Origin: Clostridiales bacterium UBA6388
Lineage (GTDB): Bacteria > Bacillota > Clostridia > Oscillospirales > Oscillospiraceae
Assembly (NCBI GenBank): GCA_002437575.1
Contig: DJQK01000029.1
Span: 1 to 20,546 of the forward strand
Direction: 5' to 3'
Length of the DNA stretch: 20,546 nt
In this document: piece by piece, positions 13,380 through 19,767 of the stretch
Position numbering within the stretch: position 1 is the stretch's first letter
How the letters are laid out: each line of letters starts with the position of its first letter
Program-made: the position numbers and the translations under genes
The notes under the pieces: generated by a model
What the model was told of the DNA's origin: nothing
Databases searched by the model: none
The model's input: only the letters and a program-made list of their open reading frames with translations

Positions 13380-14606
13380 ATGAAGGTTTCAGGTTTCCGG
13401 CTTCTGAGAAGAACGCTTCTGGCAGCGGCTGCGCTTGCGGCGCTGTGCGGGTTTGCTTCTGCGGCGCAGACGGCCTACACCGATCAGGCGCTCGCGGATA
13501 TCCGGCGGCCGCAGGTGTTGGGTTCTTCCACCTTTACGTGGGAGGGCGTGGAGTTTCACCGCGTGACGATCCCGCGCTACGTGCTCGAGCAGTTTGATAC
13601 GTCCGACTATGAAATTCTCCCCGGCCAGTCCGACGAGCGCGTGAAAACCGTCAAAAAGGCGCTCAACTCGGACGATACCTACCCCGACAACGAGTTTGTG
13701 ACCTACACGCAGGTGCGGGAGGGTGAGCCGGTGGAGACGTATTTTGATGACCATCTGGCGACGCTTTTTGAGACGATCTACCGTTTTTGCGGTCTGGACG
13801 GCAAGACGGCGTGTTTGGACGAGCTGACGCAGTATCTTCTGGACCGCCTGCCAAACCTGAGCGGCGCCATGCGGCACGATATCGAGGCCGCGTACAAATA
13901 CGAGCTCACGAAGACCGGCACCTACGGCACGGTTGCGCGTTCCGGCCAGCTCGATAACCTTTACTACTTCGCCCAGACTGACCCCGACTGGGCCGGCGAG
14001 ATTTTCGAATTTGAGGGAAACGGCGCGACGCTCAAGGACCGCGGCTGCGGCTGCGCGTGCGCGGCAATGGTGTTTTCGACGTATCACAAGGTCGAGATCA
14101 CGCCCCGCTGGATGCGGCATTTTGCGCTTCAGGACAATTACCCCGTGAGCTACGGCCTGCCGAACGAATACTTTGAGGGCATCGCGCGGTATTATGAAAC
14201 GCTCGAGACCGAGCGCTACGGCACGCGGCTGAATGCGCCGTCCATTCTCAAGAAAAAGGATGTCGACATGACGAAGCTCGCCGACCAGATCGAAAATCAG
14301 GGCTACATGGCGATCATCCACGTCGTCAAGGGCGCGTTCACGAGCCACGAGCACTATATGGTTTTGTGCGACTACGAGGTCATCGACGGCCAGCCGTACT
14401 ATCTGGTGGCCGACCCCTATGTGCTGCAAAGCCGGTATAAGGACTGGGATCAGCTGCGCAAAACCGACACCGGAAACGACGGCCTTATCTACGCAACGCC
14501 CGACGTTTTGTACCGCGACATGAAGGCCATCATCCTCTTCTCGCAGGACCGAAACGCCTTCCCGCTCTACTGCCGCACGAACGCCGCTGAAGCGCTCGCC
14601 GGATGA
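13380..14606 (+). CDS. Secreted C39-like cysteine peptidase domain protein
   Basis: A 408-residue protein with a signal peptide (basic start, hydrophobic 11-24, cleavage probably after ASA near residue 28). Residues about 190-390 have the layout of the Peptidase_C39_2 (papain-like) family: FAQTDPDWAG (197-206), a GCG segment that would carry the nucleophile Cys223, His325 (HYMVLCDYE) and Asp345 (VADPY). In most relatives the nucleophile is followed by PTALAM-type residues; here the sequence GCGCACAAMV has three cysteines, which is unusual. Residues 30-190 are an uncharacterised N-terminal region. It may cleave a peptide or protein at the cell surface. It is followed by an overlap or short gap to the next gene and shares the operon. 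Confidence 0.7.
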   Translation: MKVSGFRLLRRTLLAAAALAALCGFASAAQTAYTDQALADIRRPQVLGSSTFTWEGVEFHRVTIPRYVLEQFDTSDYEILPGQSDERVKTVKKALNSDDTYPDNEFVTYTQVREGEPVETYFDDHLATLFETIYRFCGLDGKTACLDELTQYLLDRLPNLSGAMRHDIEAAYKYELTKTGTYGTVARSGQLDNLYYFAQTDPDWAGEIFEFEGNGATLKDRGCGCACAAMVFSTYHKVEITPRWMRHFALQDNYPVSYGLPNEYFEGIARYYETLETERYGTRLNAPSILKKKDVDMTKLADQIENQGYMAIIHVVKGAFTSHEHYMVLCDYEVIDGQPYYLVADPYVLQSRYKDWDQLRKTDTGNDGLIYATPDVLYRDMKAIILFSQDRNAFPLYCRTNAAEALAG

Positions 14607-14617
14607 AAGGAAAAACT

Positions 14618-15367
14618 ATGGCGAACCGAAGAAAAAGAAGTCCCTTCGAGCGCTTTTTACGGCGCAACGGACTTTACATCCTGATCGCGCTGGCGGTCAT
14701 TCTGGTCGCGGGCGCGGTCTTTGCCGTCGTGACGCAGGTCAAAAGGCTCTCGCCCGCAAAGGAGCCTTCGCAGGAGACGGTCATTTCCGAGCAGGCCGAA
14801 CAGACGCCCCTGGAGCCTTCCGCGCCGAAAGAAAGCGGCGAAGAAGCGCAGCAGGAGGAGCCGGTCGACGAGAGTCTTTATGTGCCGCCCTTTGACGGGC
14901 AAACCGTCTTGATCGCCGATGGAACGCTCGTTCTGACGTTTGACAAGGACGCGCTCACGATGTCGGAAAACGATGGCCTGTTGTCTCTCACCGACAAGGC
15001 GGCAGCGCAGAGGGCGCGGCTGGATGTGCAGGAAATTTCGGCCGACCTGTCGCTTTTTAAGACGGACGAGTTAGAGCGCATCTGCATCGGCATCGTGCAG
15101 GCGTATTACTATCTCGCGCCCGAGACGAAGGACTTTACCGTCACGGCGGAGGCAAAGGACGGCGCGGTTTTCTCGGCCACGGTCGAGGCTCCCGCATTTG
15201 ATACCGAAGCGACTGTGACGGCGAAGGTTTCCTTGTGGAGACTTGATGGAAAGAGCGTGACCGTAAGCGCGGTCTTCCCGGAAGGGGAGGACGGCACGGC
15301 GGTTTTGGAAGCGTTCTCGTCCATCGAGCCGCTTGGAGAAAAGCATCTTCCGGAGGCGGCGCAGTGA
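14618..15367 (+). CDS. Membrane-anchored extracytoplasmic protein of unknown function
   Basis: A 249-residue protein with a basic cytoplasmic start (MANRRKRSPFERFLRR), one membrane helix (19-40), a Glu/Gln/Pro-rich linker (45-87) and an extracytoplasmic domain of about 160 residues with alternating strands (DGQTVLIADGTLVLTF, VTAEAKDGAVFSATVE). No catalytic motif is recognisable. ATG 14618 is chosen because AAAGGA precedes it by six bases; an ATG at 14603 overlapping the previous stop has no ribosome site. The stop overlaps the GTG start of the next gene. The topology would suit a scaffold or partner protein for the neighbouring surface enzymes, which is inference. Confidence 0.72.
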   Translation: MANRRKRSPFERFLRRNGLYILIALAVILVAGAVFAVVTQVKRLSPAKEPSQETVISEQAEQTPLEPSAPKESGEEAQQEEPVDESLYVPPFDGQTVLIADGTLVLTFDKDALTMSENDGLLSLTDKAAAQRARLDVQEISADLSLFKTDELERICIGIVQAYYYLAPETKDFTVTAEAKDGAVFSATVEAPAFDTEATVTAKVSLWRLDGKSVTVSAVFPEGEDGTAVLEAFSSIEPLGEKHLPEAAQ

Positions 15368-16314
15368 AAAAGATCATTTTGGCGCTGGCGGCTTTGACGC
15401 TTCTGATGCTCTGCGCGTGCGCGCCGAAGACGGAAGCGGAAACGCCTGCGATCGAGCCGGAAGCTTCTCAGACGCAGCAGGCTTCGCAGCCGGAGACGGT
15501 TTCGATGCAGACCATGCCGCGGAAAACCGGCGTGCAGGAAGAAAACGGCGCGTATTTTTACTACCGTGAAGACGGAAGCGTGGCGCAGGAAACCGGGCTT
15601 CAGGTCTTTGACGGGCAAACGTATTATCTGAATGCGGATCACAGCCTCTATCGGTTCACGCCGGGCCTTAACGACTGCGAGGGCAAGATTTACGTGCACG
15701 CCGGAGACGACGGCTTCGCGTTCACGCCGCACGAAGCGGGACTTTTTGAGCTGGACGGCGCGTTATATGATGTGCAGCCGGATGGCAGCGTTTTGCAGGA
15801 CGCGCACGATGGCGTTTTGTACTTTGGGCCGGATGGACGCTACACGAGCGGGAACGCAGCGCTCGACGAGAAGATCGAAGATTTTCTGAAAACCAACTGC
15901 ACGGAAACCGCTTCGCGCGAGGAAAGGCTCAGGCAGGCGTTTGACGCCATCCGCGACAATTTCAAGTATCTTTCCATGCAGCACTACGACGCGGGCACGA
16001 CCGACTGGGCAGAAGAGGCCGCGCTTGCATTTTTGGAGCAGGGCAAGGGCAACTGCTACTGCTTCGCGGGACTGTTTCTGTACTGCGCAAGGCGGCTCGG
16101 CTATCAGGCAACGGTCGTCGCGGGCTGGGAAAGCAAGCCCACCAACGATCACGCGTGGGTCATAATCGAGCAGGACGGAAAGCAGCTTCTCTATGACCCG
16201 CAGCTCGAGTACGCGTATCTTTATATGTTCGGAAAAGACCCGGTCGATATGTTCGCCGCCGAAGGAGAAGACGGCAATTATCGCGGTTTTCAGTACTATT
16301 TCCCGGAAGGTTAA
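15364..16314 (+). CDS. Lipoprotein with wall-binding-like repeats and transglutaminase-like domain
   Basis: A 316-residue lipoprotein (lipobox LCAC, Cys19). Residues 60-165 contain repeats of the type YFYYREDGSVAQETG, FDGQTYYLNADHS and LYFGPDGRYTSG, similar to choline/glucan-binding-type wall repeats. The C-terminal transglutaminase-like domain has Cys231 (KGNCYCFAG), His263 (DHAWVII) and Asp278 (LYDPQLE). It is a paralogue of the 5835-7298 product, sharing the order repeats then triad and the CARRLG/LARRLG helix after the nucleophile. GTG 15364 overlaps the previous stop (GTGA) and is served by GGAGG (15350-15354). It lies just before the second MBOAT gene. Confidence 0.82.
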   Translation: MKKIILALAALTLLMLCACAPKTEAETPAIEPEASQTQQASQPETVSMQTMPRKTGVQEENGAYFYYREDGSVAQETGLQVFDGQTYYLNADHSLYRFTPGLNDCEGKIYVHAGDDGFAFTPHEAGLFELDGALYDVQPDGSVLQDAHDGVLYFGPDGRYTSGNAALDEKIEDFLKTNCTETASREERLRQAFDAIRDNFKYLSMQHYDAGTTDWAEEAALAFLEQGKGNCYCFAGLFLYCARRLGYQATVVAGWESKPTNDHAWVIIEQDGKQLLYDPQLEYAYLYMFGKDPVDMFAAEGEDGNYRGFQYYFPEG

Positions 16315-16323
16315 GGAGATTTC

Positions 16324-17658
16324 ATGACGTTTTATTCGCCGGTTTTTCTGTTTGCGTTTTTGCCGGTCACGGCGGTTTTGTACCGGTCGGTGCGCAGCGA
16401 TAGTCTTCGCAGGGCGATCTGGGTCTTGTCGGGGCTGGTGTTTTATGCCTTCGGCGATATCCGGCACGTGCCGCTGCTGCTGGCGTTCTGTGCGCTGCAC
16501 TACGCCGTGGGCCGGTTCCTGCGGACGGCAAAAAAGGGCAGAAGACCGGCGCTTTTTGCGTGCATTTTGTTAGACCTTGCGGTGCTCTTTTTCTACAAGA
16601 GCAAAGGTGCGCTTCCGTTCGGCATTTCTGTTTTCACCTTTCAGGCCATCAGCTACGTCGTGGATGTATCCAGAGACCCGGAAAGCGGAACGCAGAGCTT
16701 CTGGGAGGTCTTGCAGTACCTGACGTTTTTCCCGCAGCTGACGGCGGGGCCCTTTGCGAAATTCGGGACGCTTCGGCCGCAGTTTACCCAGCCGGAAGTA
16801 TCGTGGGACGATGGCGCGAAGGGCATCCGGCGCTTTGTTTGCGGGCTTACCAAAAAGCTCGTGCTGTCCGCCGCGGCGGCGAAGCTGTCGGACGCAATGT
16901 TTGCGCTCGTGCAAATCGACGCGCTCGGCGCGTGGCTGGGCGCGATTTCTTACTGCTTGCAGCTGTACTTCGATTTTTCGGGCTACAGCGACATGGCGAT
17001 CGGACTGGGGCTTTTGTTCGGCGTCCGGCTGCCGGAAAATTTCAACTATCCGTATACGGCGGGCTCGGTGACGGAATTCTGGCGGCGCTGGCACATCTCC
17101 CTGTCACATTGGTTCCGAGACTATCTCTACATTCCCCTCGGCGGCAGCCGGAAGGGCACGGCGCGGACGGTTCTGAACAAGCTGGCCGTTTTTCTCGCGA
17201 CCGGACTCTGGCATGGGACGGGCTTGAGCTTCGTCTTCTGGGGACTGTGGCACGGCCTTTTTTGCTCGCTGGAGACGGTGTTTGACCGGAAAAAGACGCT
17301 TTCCCGGCACTGGTATGGGCATATTTACACGCTGCTCGTCGTGATTTTCGGCTTCGTTCTGTTCCGCGCGGAAAGCCTGCCTCAGGCAGGTGTGATGCTT
17401 CGAGCGATGCTGACGGGCTTTGCGCCCATTGACGCGTGCCGTCTGATGATTCGAAATTTACTCACGGCGCGGGAGGTTTTCTTCCTGCTGGCTGGTATCT
17501 TCGCGTGCCTGCCGGTCTGGCCGAAGATTCGCGGAAAGCTCGAAGGAAAGCGGGCTCCGGAACTTCTGCTGGACGGCGTGAGCGTTTTGGCGTTTCTCGT
17601 CTGCGCGGCGCAGCTGGCGTCGAATTCGTTCCAGCCGTTTATCTACGCGGGCTTTTAG
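16324..17658 (+). CDS. AlgI/PatA-type MBOAT with fused C-terminal tyrosine shuttle hexapeptide
   Basis: A 444-residue polytopic O-acyltransferase distinct from DltB. It has the AlgI/PatA hallmarks: FFPQLTAGP (135-143), YFDFSGYSDMAIG (215-227), EFWRRWHISLSHWFRDYLYIPLGG (within 251-274) and the catalytic His297 in GLWHG. It moves an acyl group, often acetyl, from the cytoplasm to the outer face. Its last six residues are FIYAGF (Tyr441), preceded by a final hydrophobic segment (about 415-432) that would place them outside. This matches the F-[IV]-Y-x-x-F acyl-shuttle motif known to be fused to the MBOAT in systems that lack a DltX-like microprotein. The AlgJ-like partner gene follows after nine bases. 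The cytoplasmic acyl donor is unknown. Confidence 0.9.
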   Translation: MTFYSPVFLFAFLPVTAVLYRSVRSDSLRRAIWVLSGLVFYAFGDIRHVPLLLAFCALHYAVGRFLRTAKKGRRPALFACILLDLAVLFFYKSKGALPFGISVFTFQAISYVVDVSRDPESGTQSFWEVLQYLTFFPQLTAGPFAKFGTLRPQFTQPEVSWDDGAKGIRRFVCGLTKKLVLSAAAAKLSDAMFALVQIDALGAWLGAISYCLQLYFDFSGYSDMAIGLGLLFGVRLPENFNYPYTAGSVTEFWRRWHISLSHWFRDYLYIPLGGSRKGTARTVLNKLAVFLATGLWHGTGLSFVFWGLWHGLFCSLETVFDRKKTLSRHWYGHIYTLLVVIFGFVLFRAESLPQAGVMLRAMLTGFAPIDACRLMIRNLLTAREVFFLLAGIFACLPVWPKIRGKLEGKRAPELLLDGVSVLAFLVCAAQLASNSFQPFIYAGF

Positions 17659-17667
17659 AGGTGAGGT

Positions 17668-19005
17668 ATGAAAAAGCATAAAAAGGGGCGCTTTTTGTGT
17701 CTGTTGTTCCTGATCTTGGCAGTCATTCCGCTTTTGGGAATGCTCGTCATTGGGCCCGGCGCGGCGCTTTCCAACGAACGTCCGGCGGCAAAGCCGCAGC
17801 TTGTAAAGGCCGGGAAAATCAATCTCGACGTTCTGTCCGAAACGGCGGACTATCTGGCAGGCGGGTTTTTCCTCCGGCCGCAGCTGGTCACGGCGAACAG
17901 CGCGGTGCAGGCGGCGGTTTTCGGGGAATCGGCGGGAGGCGATGTCGTGCTCGGAACAGACGGCTGGCTTTATTACGCCGAAACGCTGGCGGACTTTCAG
18001 GGCACAAGCCCCATGACGGCGCGGGAAATTTTCTGCGCGGCAAAAAATCTGGCGCTTTTGCAGGAATACTGCGAGGAAAACGGCACGCGGTTTTTGTTCG
18101 TCTGTGCGCCCAATAAAAATACGATCTACCCCGCGTTCATGCCGGGCCAGTACCGGAAAACGGAGGCCGTGAGCGACCTTGACCGGCTGGAGGCGGCGCT
18201 GGACAGAGCGGGCGTTTCGTACTGCGACGTGCGCGGCGTCTTAACAAACCACGAAGCTCTGACCTATTACAAAACGGACAGCCATTGGAACGGATACGGC
18301 TCGCATCTGGCGGCGGCGGAAATTTTGAGGGCGCTCGGAAAGGGCGGCCCTAACGAAAACGAGGCGCTGGATGCGAAGACCCACGCGGGAGACCTCTACA
18401 AAATGCTCTATCCGGCGTCTTCAAAAGAAGAAGCTGCGCCGGCGCTGGCAGAAGCGAGGACGTTTTCCTATGCTTCCGATGTGCGCGGGCCGGACGATCA
18501 GTTCATCGAAACGCAGTCCAATGCGGATGGGACGCTTTTCGTCTTCCGCGACTCGTTCGGAAACGCGCTGCATGAGGATCTGGCAGAACACTTCGGCAAG
18601 GCCGCGTTTTCCCGCGCGATGCCGTATGACGCGTCGCTTGTGGAAGAGGTGCCGGACGTTCTGATCGCGGAAATTGCGCAGCGGAACCTTCGCTGGCTGG
18701 CGCAGCGGCCGCCGCTGATCGCAGCGCCGGAGAGAACCGCGCCGGAAAATATGAAAAAGGCTTCGCAGACGGTTTCGGTCACGGTGTCTGGCAGCAAATT
18801 GGAAGGACTGCGCTGCTATGAGGGAGGCTTCTCATTCGAGCTGCCGGACGAGGCGCGGGTGTATTTCGCGGTCGATGGGCAGTGGTTTGAGGCCGGGCTG
18901 ACGGAAAACGGCTTCCGGCTGCTGGCGCCTGCGGGCGAAACGCTCCGGCTTGCGGCAGAAATTGACGGTAATTGGACGGAATTTGATGGGAAAACGGCGG
19001 GGTGA
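17668..19005 (+). CDS. AlgJ/AlgX-like SGNH (DHHW-type) acyltransferase partner
   Basis: A 445-residue protein with one N-terminal membrane helix (about 8-28) and an extracytoplasmic SGNH-like domain. Motifs typical of AlgJ/AlgX/DHHW proteins are visible: VVLGTDGWLYY (93-103), CAPNKNTIYP (146-155), the catalytic DSHWNGYG (Asp204, His206) and RDSFGNA (294-300, nucleophile Ser296). It should take the acyl group from Tyr441 of the upstream MBOAT and place it on an envelope polymer. Residues after about 375 form a small beta-rich C-terminal domain (FSFELPDEARVYFAV, FRLLAPAGETLRLAA), possibly for polymer binding. Last gene of the operon; its stop is inside the terminator. Confidence 0.87.
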   Translation: MKKHKKGRFLCLLFLILAVIPLLGMLVIGPGAALSNERPAAKPQLVKAGKINLDVLSETADYLAGGFFLRPQLVTANSAVQAAVFGESAGGDVVLGTDGWLYYAETLADFQGTSPMTAREIFCAAKNLALLQEYCEENGTRFLFVCAPNKNTIYPAFMPGQYRKTEAVSDLDRLEAALDRAGVSYCDVRGVLTNHEALTYYKTDSHWNGYGSHLAAAEILRALGKGGPNENEALDAKTHAGDLYKMLYPASSKEEAAPALAEARTFSYASDVRGPDDQFIETQSNADGTLFVFRDSFGNALHEDLAEHFGKAAFSRAMPYDASLVEEVPDVLIAEIAQRNLRWLAQRPPLIAAPERTAPENMKKASQTVSVTVSGSKLEGLRCYEGGFSFELPDEARVYFAVDGQWFEAGLTENGFRLLAPAGETLRLAAEIDGNWTEFDGKTAG

Positions 19006-19023
19006 TATACCTCGCCGTTTTTT
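18991..19023 (+). terminator. Intrinsic terminator of the 15-gene operon
   Basis: AAAACGGCGGGG (18991-19002) pairs with CCTCGCCGTTTT (19010-19021) with one G-T wobble and loop TGATATA; the T-run continues to 19023. The stop codon of the last gene lies in the loop, so termination overlaps the coding end. Confidence 0.9.
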
Positions 19024-19078
19024 CGTGCGGAAAAAATTTTCGAAAAGCGGGCAACATAAGCGGGAACAACTCTTCCGC

Positions 19079-19186
19079 GGCAGCGCCTAATGGGAAAGAA
19101 AGGCAGGGCAGCACCGCATCATTTGACAAGAAGGCTTGACGGAAAAGCTCCGGCGAGGTGAGCCGGCACAATTGTGCGGCGCTGCC
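19079..19186. repeat. 108-bp block closed by a perfect 9-bp inverted repeat; structured RNA or small non-autonomous element
   Basis: GGCAGCGCC (19079-19087) and GGCGCTGCC (19178-19186) are perfect inverse copies. A second imperfect partner of the right end, GGCAGCACCGCA at 19107-19118, pairs with TGTGCGGCGCTGCC at 11 of 12 positions. Inside are the hairpin CCGGC-GAGGTGA-GCCGG (19150-19166) and the palindrome GCACAATTGTGC (19166-19177). It lies after the operon terminator and before the regulator promoter. It contains no gene and no clear target duplication was found. It may be a MITE-like remnant or a structured RNA; sequence alone does not decide. Confidence 0.5.
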
Positions 19187-19248
19187 TGCATTGAATATCA
19201 GTAATTCGGCAAAGACTTTCGAAAGGGGCGCTTTTGTCGTAATTTCGT

Positions 19249-19278
19249 TTGACAGACACGTTTTGTCCATGGTAAAAT
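19249..19278 (+). promoter_or_regulatory. Sigma-A-type promoter placing the start of transcription at the ModE-like start codon
   Basis: TTGACA (19249-19254, perfect) and TAAAAT (19273-19278) are separated by 18 bases. Start of transcription is expected about seven bases after the -10, that is at or within a base or two of A of ATG 19285. There is no Shine-Dalgarno sequence between the -10 and the ATG, so the mRNA is probably leaderless. Confidence 0.72.
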
Positions 19279-19284
19279 AACGCT

Positions 19285-19632
19285 ATGGAACGTAAATTCA
19301 GACCCATCCTGACCATTCGGATCTTTGCCGACGATAAATGCTTCGGCCCCGGCATTGCGGTGCTGCTTAAAAAGGTGCAGGAGCTTCATTCGCTCCGCGC
19401 CGCGGCGATGTCCATCGGCATGGCGTATTCCAAGGCATGGACGATCCTCAAAAACGCGCAGCAGCAGCTCGGCTTTCCCCTGCTTCATTCCACCACCGGC
19501 GGCAAGAACGGAGGCGGCGCAACACTCACGCCGGAGGCGGCCGCACTTCTCGCGGCATACGAGGAATATTGCAGCGAGCTGAACGCGCAGGCAAAGACGC
19601 TTTTTGAAGAAAAATTCCGGAATATTTTCTGA
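19285..19632 (+). CDS. Stand-alone ModE N-terminal-type winged-helix regulator
   Basis: A 115-residue protein resembling the N-terminal DNA-binding domain of the molybdate regulator ModE (LysR-type winged helix). Features include the opening FRPILTIRIFADDKCFGPG, the helix-turn-helix around residues 32-55 (HSLRAAAMSIGMAYSKAW), and TTGGKNGGGATLTPEAAALL (71-90), the wing and following helix conserved in this family. It has no molybdate-binding (Mop) domains, so the ligand or signal is unknown. Stand-alone members are common in anaerobes, often near molybdate, tungstate or formate dehydrogenase genes, none of which are in the window. No ribosome site precedes ATG 19285; the promoter suggests a leaderless transcript. 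Confidence 0.85.
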   Translation: MERKFRPILTIRIFADDKCFGPGIAVLLKKVQELHSLRAAAMSIGMAYSKAWTILKNAQQQLGFPLLHSTTGGKNGGGATLTPEAAALLAAYEEYCSELNAQAKTLFEEKFRNIF

Positions 19633-19653
19633 GCGCACAAAATTTTTGTGCGC
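19633..19653. terminator. Hairpin after the ModE-like gene, weak terminator
   Basis: GCGCACAAAA (19633-19642) and TTTTGTGCGC (19644-19653) are perfect inverse copies, starting one base after the stop codon. The T-rich half is inside the stem and the following CCGTTTGCC is not a good U-tract, so termination efficiency is uncertain in either direction. Confidence 0.5.
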
Positions 19654-19683
19654 CCGTTTGCCGTGCAATTTTACAAAAGAAGG

Positions 19684-19712
19684 TTGCACTTGGCAAGTAT
19701 TTGTTGTAATAT
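19684..19712 (+). promoter_or_regulatory. Sigma-A-type promoter for pta
   Basis: TTGCAC (19684-19689), a 17-base spacer and TAATAT (19707-19712). The leader of about 50 bases then has an AT-rich run and the strong ribosome site GGAGGT (19756-19761) before ATG 19768. Confidence 0.65.
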
Positions 19713-19767
19713 AGATACATACATAGCGAATTTGCGGGAAGCCGCACATTTTTTTGGAGGTAATACC

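Noticed and set aside
13389..14429. A 346-codon open frame on the minus strand
   Set aside because: It lies wholly antisense to the C39-like gene, has no ribosome site or recognisable domain, and its low-complexity Arg/Val/Leu composition is typical of shadow frames in GC-rich DNA.
19079..19186. A molybdenum-cofactor or other known riboswitch before the ModE-like gene
   Set aside because: I could not match the conserved core of any riboswitch class I know, and the promoter of the regulator lies downstream of the block, so the block would not be in that mRNA.
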